This document shows, piece by piece, positions 6,509-9,186 of a stretch of DNA of 9,186 nt. The stretch covers positions 1 through 9,186 of the forward strand of contig JAJRAE010000215.1 in assembly GCA_028682985.1 (NCBI GenBank), written 5' to 3'. Each line of letters begins with the position of its first letter. The stretch's first letter is position 1. The translations under genes and the position numbers were made by a program. The notes below the pieces were generated by a model. It was not told where the DNA came from, did no database searches, and was given only the letters and a program-made list of their open reading frames with translations. The DNA comes from Methanobacterium sp. Lineage in GTDB: Archaea; Methanobacteriota; Methanobacteria; Methanobacteriales; Methanobacteriaceae.

Positions 6509-6525
6509 AATGGAAAGTGATAAAT

Positions 6526-6753
6526 TTGTTTGGAAATAATTACAGCAGCGATAGAAAAAGTAATAATTCAGCTCCTATTAATGAAGGAGAAGAATACGAT
6601 GTTAAAATAGAAGATACAGGTAGAGACGGAGACGGAATTACCCGTATCGAAGGATTTGTAGTTTTTGTTTCAGGTGCCAAAGAGGGCGATGAAGTAAGGA
6701 TAAGAATTAACTCCACCCGAAGAAACTTCGGTTTTGCTGAAGTAGTGGAATAA
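6526..6753 (+). CDS. TRAM-domain RNA-binding protein, copy 2
   Basis: A 75-residue paralogue (78 from the GTG at 6517) of the TRAM protein just upstream. The two differ at six aligned residues plus a two-residue Asn-Ser insertion near the start, about 92% identity, and the DNA matches at roughly nine of ten positions with exact stretches of about 40 bases. The barrel signature GRDGDGITRIEGFVVFVSGAK and the closing RRNFGFAEVVE are kept. Val-to-Glu in the loop after SGAK is the most notable change. The start reasoning is the same as for copy 1: AGTGAT at 6516-6521 four bases before TTG. Separate promoter and terminator signals suggest the pair can be expressed differently, or simply raise dosage when RNA structures need melting. 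This is established family biology; the regulation is inference. Confidence 0.93.
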   Translation: MFGNNYSSDRKSNNSAPINEGEEYDVKIEDTGRDGDGITRIEGFVVFVSGAKEGDEVRIRINSTRRNFGFAEVVE

Positions 6754-6836
6754 GGGATTTAATTTAGATAAATTTTAAAGAGTAAATTTTATTTTATTTT
6801 ACTTTAAATCTATTTATTTTACTTAAATCTTAAATA

Positions 6837-6845
6837 TTTTTTTTT
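6837..6845 (+). terminator. Oligo-T terminator after the second TRAM gene
   Basis: T9 at 6837-6845, in very AT-rich DNA about 84 bases after the stop codon. No strong hairpin precedes it. Confidence 0.4.
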
Positions 6846-6864
6846 AATTCTAATTAAAGTAATT

Positions 6865-6887
6865 TATTTGATGTTTAACGTCAAATA
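6865..6887. repeat. Palindrome upstream of the membrane-anchored protein gene
   Basis: TATTTGATG (6865-6873) and CGTCAAATA (6879-6887) pair over nine positions with one G-T wobble around a 5-base loop. It lies between the TRAM terminator and the ribosome site of the next gene, so it may be an operator or part of a terminator. Confidence 0.45.
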
Positions 6888-6908
6888 GTTCATTTTTAAA
6901 TTTATATT

Positions 6909-6914
6909 GGAGGT
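6909..6914 (+). promoter_or_regulatory. Strong ribosome site without a standard start codon
   Basis: GGAGGT is a perfect match to the archaeal 16S tail, but no ATG, GTG or TTG in the right frame follows at normal distance. The codon six bases downstream is ATA (6921), in frame with the gene; the first ATG (6948) is 33 bases away. A TATA-like TTTATATT at 6901-6908 could instead start a transcript near 6930 that lacks this site. Confidence 0.55.
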
Positions 6915-6920
6915 AATAGG

Positions 6921-7502
6921 ATATTTAATATTACATTTACACCTATAATGGCCACCATGCTGGGAGTTATTATGGGACTTGCATCTAGTGAGTTCAGTTA
7001 CTGGAGAAGAGATAGAAAATCAAAGGAAAGAAAGATAAATTCAACCAGGACATTGATATCCCTGGAAAATGAGAGAAACATGGAACTACTTAAAGAGTTC
7101 TGGTACAAGCTGAATGGAAGCGATGAGGATCCGGAGGAAACTGATAAATTAAAGATCAGCTACGCCCACAAGCTCATCAAGATGCCCCTGCCTCACTGGA
7201 ACACTGTGATGTGGACCAAACAGGCCTCATTATTAGCTATTGCATTTAAAGATAAAGAGATAATTGAAGTCTCATCCTTTAACAACTGTTTCCAGAAGCT
7301 TAAATCAATATACACTAAACTTATTGATTTAGATGCAAAAGATCGTGAATACAACAGCAGCTACGCCGGAAGTGGAGTGGATATGTCCAACCTACCACGA
7401 TCCGACCGTTTCCGTGAGGAAGCGCCCTGCCTGTGGGATGAGTTTGAGGAAATCACAGTTTATTTGATTAAGAAAGGGAACCCATTGAAGGATAAGGGTT
7501 AA
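6921..7502 (+). CDS. Membrane-anchored protein of unknown function
   Basis: A protein of 193 residues if it begins at ATA 6921, or 184 from the ATG at 6948. I do not recognise the family beyond its look of a methanogen-specific hypothetical. The N-terminus is hydrophobic (IFNITFTPIMATMLGVIMGLASSEF) and is followed by the very basic WRRDRKSKERK, the layout of a single signal anchor with the rest in the cytoplasm. The remainder is mostly helical and charged (NSTRTLISLENERNMELLKEFW, later LKSIYTKLIDLDAK), with two cysteines and a C-terminal CLWDEFEEITVYLIKK. The ATA start is preferred because a perfect GGAGGT lies six bases before it and the added nine residues complete a full-length membrane helix. 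A conventional ATG start would leave that site unused and a shortened helix. It stands alone, convergent with the PLD-like gene. Confidence 0.75.
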   Translation: MFNITFTPIMATMLGVIMGLASSEFSYWRRDRKSKERKINSTRTLISLENERNMELLKEFWYKLNGSDEDPEETDKLKISYAHKLIKMPLPHWNTVMWTKQASLLAIAFKDKEIIEVSSFNNCFQKLKSIYTKLIDLDAKDREYNSSYAGSGVDMSNLPRSDRFREEAPCLWDEFEEITVYLIKKGNPLKDKG

Positions 7503-7538
7503 ATTATTTATTTTAAATTAAATTATATTCGAAAGGAC

Positions 7539-7562
7539 TAACCCATAAAAGAAAGTGGGTTA
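7539..7562. terminator. Shared hairpin terminator between convergent genes
   Basis: TAACCCA (7539-7545) pairs with TGGGTTA (7556-7562) around a 10-base loop. It sits between the stops of two convergent genes (7502 and 7570) with AT-rich sequence on both sides, so it can serve both strands. Confidence 0.65.
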
Positions 7563-7569
7563 AATTATA

Positions 7570-8073
7570 TTAATCAGGGTTAAATGGATTTTTAACCGGC
7601 TCAAAATCATTATATCTACTTATTTTTTCATCTGGAATGACTGTACCGTCCTTCCAGTATTTATCTAATTCTATTTCTAGATCAGGTATATCAGATATAT
7701 CTCCTTCTATTACAACCTCAATACTTTCATGGAGGCTGTACCAGTACCAGTTGGCACTGCCCAGGAAGAAGATTTCATGGTCTATTACTATTATCTTGGA
7801 GTGGAGGTTTTCTAATGATTTGGCATGGAAATTCTCCAGATTCTGTTTTGCCAGGTTCAGGGCGGATAGGGTTTTCTTATCTATGATGTCATCATCTATC
7901 CTTACAATGAATTTGACATCTATTTCTTTTCTTGTTAGGGAATTGATTATTATCCGGGTAAAATAAGCGTCCAGCCAGGGGCCCACTACCAGGATGCTTT
8001 GACTTGCATTGGTTAATTCTCTTTTTAAGTGGCTGAGAATTTCCTTACTTGATAATAGTTTTAATGGTGTTAT
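7570..8073 (-). CDS. Single-HKD phospholipase D-like protein (possible nuclease)
   Basis: A 167-residue protein of the PLD superfamily, whose members cleave phosphodiester bonds in nucleic acids or phospholipids through a phospho-histidine. One complete HxKxxxxDxxxxxxGSxN motif is present, His91, Lys93, Asp98, Ser106 and Asn108 (LHSKIIVIDHEIFFLGSANW), followed by the HESIEVVIEG segment usual after it. With only one motif it should act as a homodimer, like the small Nuc-type endonucleases; no membrane segment is seen, which speaks against a Zucchini-type anchored form. A GTG at 7986 would give only 138 residues, cut off the first helix and strand of the domain (ILSHLKRELTNASQSILVV) and lack a ribosome site. 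The frame is open to a stop at 8086-8088, and a GGGGAGGT (8086-8079) points to ATA at 8073 as start. It is divergent from a HEAT-repeat gene, with shared control DNA. The substrate is unknown. Confidence 0.85.
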   Translation of the reverse strand: MTPLKLLSSKEILSHLKRELTNASQSILVVGPWLDAYFTRIIINSLTRKEIDVKFIVRIDDDIIDKKTLSALNLAKQNLENFHAKSLENLHSKIIVIDHEIFFLGSANWYWYSLHESIEVVIEGDISDIPDLEIELDKYWKDGTVIPDEKISRYNDFEPVKNPFNPD

Positions 8074-8078
8074 AGAAT

Positions 8079-8086
8079 ACCTCCCC
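8079..8086 (-). promoter_or_regulatory. Ribosome site deciding the PLD-like gene start
   Basis: GGGGAGGT (8086-8079) is followed after five bases (ATTCT) by ATA at 8073-8071, in frame with the PLD domain. No ATG, GTG or TTG in frame lies within the next 80 bases. Confidence 0.65.
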
Positions 8087-8114
8087 TAAATTAAACCGCT
8101 GTTTTTAGTTTATA

Positions 8115-8136
8115 CTAACATTTATATATGTGTTAG
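8115..8136. promoter_or_regulatory. Palindromic operator over the TATA box of the PLD-like gene
   Basis: A 22-bp palindrome with perfect 6-bp outer arms, CTAACA (8115-8120) and TGTTAG (8131-8136), and only two mismatched pairs inside. Its core contains TATATAAA on the minus strand (8128-8121), which would start transcription near 8100, 27 bases before the predicted start codon. A dimeric repressor bound here would block the TATA-binding protein. Confidence 0.55.
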
Positions 8137-8145
8137 CAATATAAC

Positions 8146-8243
8146 AAATTATGTGAATAATCAGGCTTAAAGTCAGAAATTATGTGATTAAAATCACGCT
8201 TATTTATATAAATTTTTTTTATTTCGTGATTTTTACATAATTT
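8146..8243. repeat. Three copies of an AAATTATGT motif in the divergent promoter region
   Basis: AAATTATGTGA occurs at 8146-8156 and again at 8177-8187, 31 bases apart, about three helix turns. A third copy, inverted, AAATTATGTA on the minus strand, lies at 8243-8234. The second copy continues into a 6-bp-armed palindrome, GTGATT (8184-8189) with AATCAC (8192-8197). The second and third copies flank the TATA box of the HEAT gene. Confidence 0.5.
8203..8210 (+). promoter_or_regulatory. TATA box of the HEAT-repeat gene
   Basis: TTTATATA is a perfect archaeal box A. It predicts transcription start near 8232 and a leader of about 25 bases before the ATG at 8258, with a weak GGGT ribosome site at 8247-8250. 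Confidence 0.6.
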
Positions 8244-8257
8244 AATGGGTTATTATC

Positions 8258-9186
8258 ATGAGAATATTCGGAATAAATGATAAGGATATTGATAGATTCA
8301 TTGAAATAGAAGATTATCAGGGCTTGGAAGACGCACTTAACTATAAAAATAACAGCATTATCCGTTATAAGGCTGCTGAGGCATTAGGTAAACTGGGTAA
8401 TGCTGAAGAAATAGATCTACTTTTTAATTCTTTAAACGACCCTGATCAATCAGTAAAGATAATGGTAATCAAGGCCCTGGGACAGATCGGGGATCGTAAA
8501 TCTGTTATACCTCTTATCAGCATCTACGACGATGTGGATGACGAAGTAAAAGAGCACATCCTATACGTATTAGGAGAGATCGGGGGGAAAGATGCCCTGG
8601 AATTTGTAGCCTTAACCCTGCAGGAAAGTAATCTGGACATCATATTGCGTTCAGTCCAGGCCATGGAACAGATATCCCACCCCCAGTGTGTGGACTCACT
8701 TATATCCGTGCTGGACACTGAAATACTGGAAATTAAGTTAAGTGCCATGAAGGCTCTTGGCGAAATAGGTGACAGAAAGGCACTCAACCCCCTTCTGGAG
8801 AACCTGGACAACGAAAAATGGAATGTGCGCAGACACGCCCTCCATGCTGTTGGTAAAATACAGGATAAAAATACAGAGATCTTTATAGAAGCCCTGGATG
8901 ATGATGACGTGCATGTCCGGGAGAAGGCTGTGGAGATAATTGGAAAAACAGGGGATTCTTTAACTGTGAACTACCTGCGGAGAGTGATGAAGGATGAAGA
9001 TGACACAGTTAGAGAACGGGCCTTAGCCATACTGAACATGCAGCCCAAAGCACCGGTAATCACCATTGAAGCTCCCAAAGATATTAAATGGACCCAGAAA
9101 CAATCTCTTTATGACATAATCAACCGAATGGGTGAGGAAGAGGCCAGCAAGATACTCATCGAATTTTTAGAGGATGAAGACCCGGA
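8258..9186 (+). CDS. HEAT-repeat (PBS-lyase-like) protein, cut by window end
   Basis: The reading frame is open from ATG to the window edge, 309 codons, so the gene is incomplete only at its 3' end. After about 30 N-terminal residues it consists of roughly eight HEAT-type helical repeats of about 31 residues. The recurring pattern is V-K/R-x-x-A-x-x-A-L-G-x-I-G-D, followed by a second helix; clear examples are VIKALGQIGDRKSVIPLI, SAMKALGEIGDRKALNPLL and VRREHAL-like VRRHALHAVGK. The last repeat ends near residue 263. A different segment follows, with KAPVITIEAPKDIKW and an acidic helical part (RMGEEEASKILIEFLEDED). HEAT proteins are curved scaffolds for protein contact; related archaeal proteins include lyase-like factors, but no catalytic motif or cysteine cluster is seen here. 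The start fits the TATA box at 8203. It is divergent from the PLD-like gene with shared repeats between them. The partner is unknown. Confidence 0.93.
   Translation, partial: MRIFGINDKDIDRFIEIEDYQGLEDALNYKNNSIIRYKAAEALGKLGNAEEIDLLFNSLNDPDQSVKIMVIKALGQIGDRKSVIPLISIYDDVDDEVKEHILYVLGEIGGKDALEFVALTLQESNLDIILRSVQAMEQISHPQCVDSLISVLDTEILEIKLSAMKALGEIGDRKALNPLLENLDNEKWNVRRHALHAVGKIQDKNTEIFIEALDDDDVHVREKAVEIIGKTGDSLTVNYLRRVMKDEDDTVRERALAILNMQPKAPVITIEAPKDIKWTQKQSLYDIINRMGEEEASKILIEFLEDEDP

Noticed and set aside
6951..6960. GCCACCATGC looks like a perfect eukaryotic Kozak sequence
   Set aside because: It arises from the codons Ala-Thr-Met at the start of the membrane-anchored gene. Everything around it is archaeal (TATA box, GGAGGT), and there is no other sign of vector or eukaryotic DNA.
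7637..7966. A 109-residue plus-strand frame over the PLD-like gene
   Set aside because: The opposite strand encodes an intact HKD motif. This frame has no recognisable feature or ribosome site.
8524..8811. A 95-residue minus-strand frame inside the HEAT gene
   Set aside because: It is a shadow of the repetitive HEAT coding sequence, rich in Ser/Arg and without a start signal.

Overview
The window looks like a piece of chromosome from a methanogenic archaeon, most likely Methanobacterium or a close relative. I infer this from several features: very AT-rich intergenic DNA with TATA-type (box A) promoters and oligo-T terminators; Shine-Dalgarno sites of the GGAGGT/GTGAT type; small free-standing TRAM proteins; a DUF5518-like membrane protein; a short PsbP-like lipoprotein; and secreted proteins crowded with N-glycosylation sequons. 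No rRNA, tRNA, CRISPR array, insertion sequence or phage gene is visible.

Layout. 1-1492 (minus strand): a two-gene unit encoding a secreted Asn/Thr-rich surface protein, whose central domain resembles Cys-Gln thioester adhesin domains, followed 17 bases later by a glycine-rich four-helix membrane protein. 1684-2631 (plus): a GT2 family glycosyltransferase read divergently from that unit and ending at a clear hairpin terminator. 2675-4789 (minus): a large-subunit (clade II, HPII/KatE-type) haem catalase with a C-terminal DJ-1/PfpI-like domain. 4936-5442 (minus): a PsbP-like lipoprotein. 5527-5805 (minus): a small basic protein of unknown function. 6092-6753 (plus): two tandem, about 92% identical TRAM-domain RNA-binding proteins, each with its own TATA box and a hairpin at the predicted 5' end of its mRNA. 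6921-7502 (plus): an unknown protein with a membrane anchor at its N-terminus. 7570-8073 (minus): a single-HKD phospholipase D-like protein, convergent with it. 8258-9186 (plus): a HEAT-repeat protein cut by the window end, divergent from the PLD gene across a control region rich in repeats.

The genes do not form one pathway. They read as mixed housekeeping and accessory functions: cell-surface proteins and glycosylation, peroxide defence, RNA chaperoning, and a possible nuclease next to a scaffold protein. The observations most worth a second look are: the sole cysteine of the surface protein lying in a thioester-like context; a catalase cysteine placed exactly where Neurospora CAT-1 has its Cys-Tyr crosslink; two neighbouring genes whose strong ribosome binding sites point to AUA start codons; the conserved leader hairpins of the TRAM pair; and the repeats around the PLD/HEAT promoters.

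The provenance of the organism and all family assignments come from reading motifs by eye. No database search was possible.
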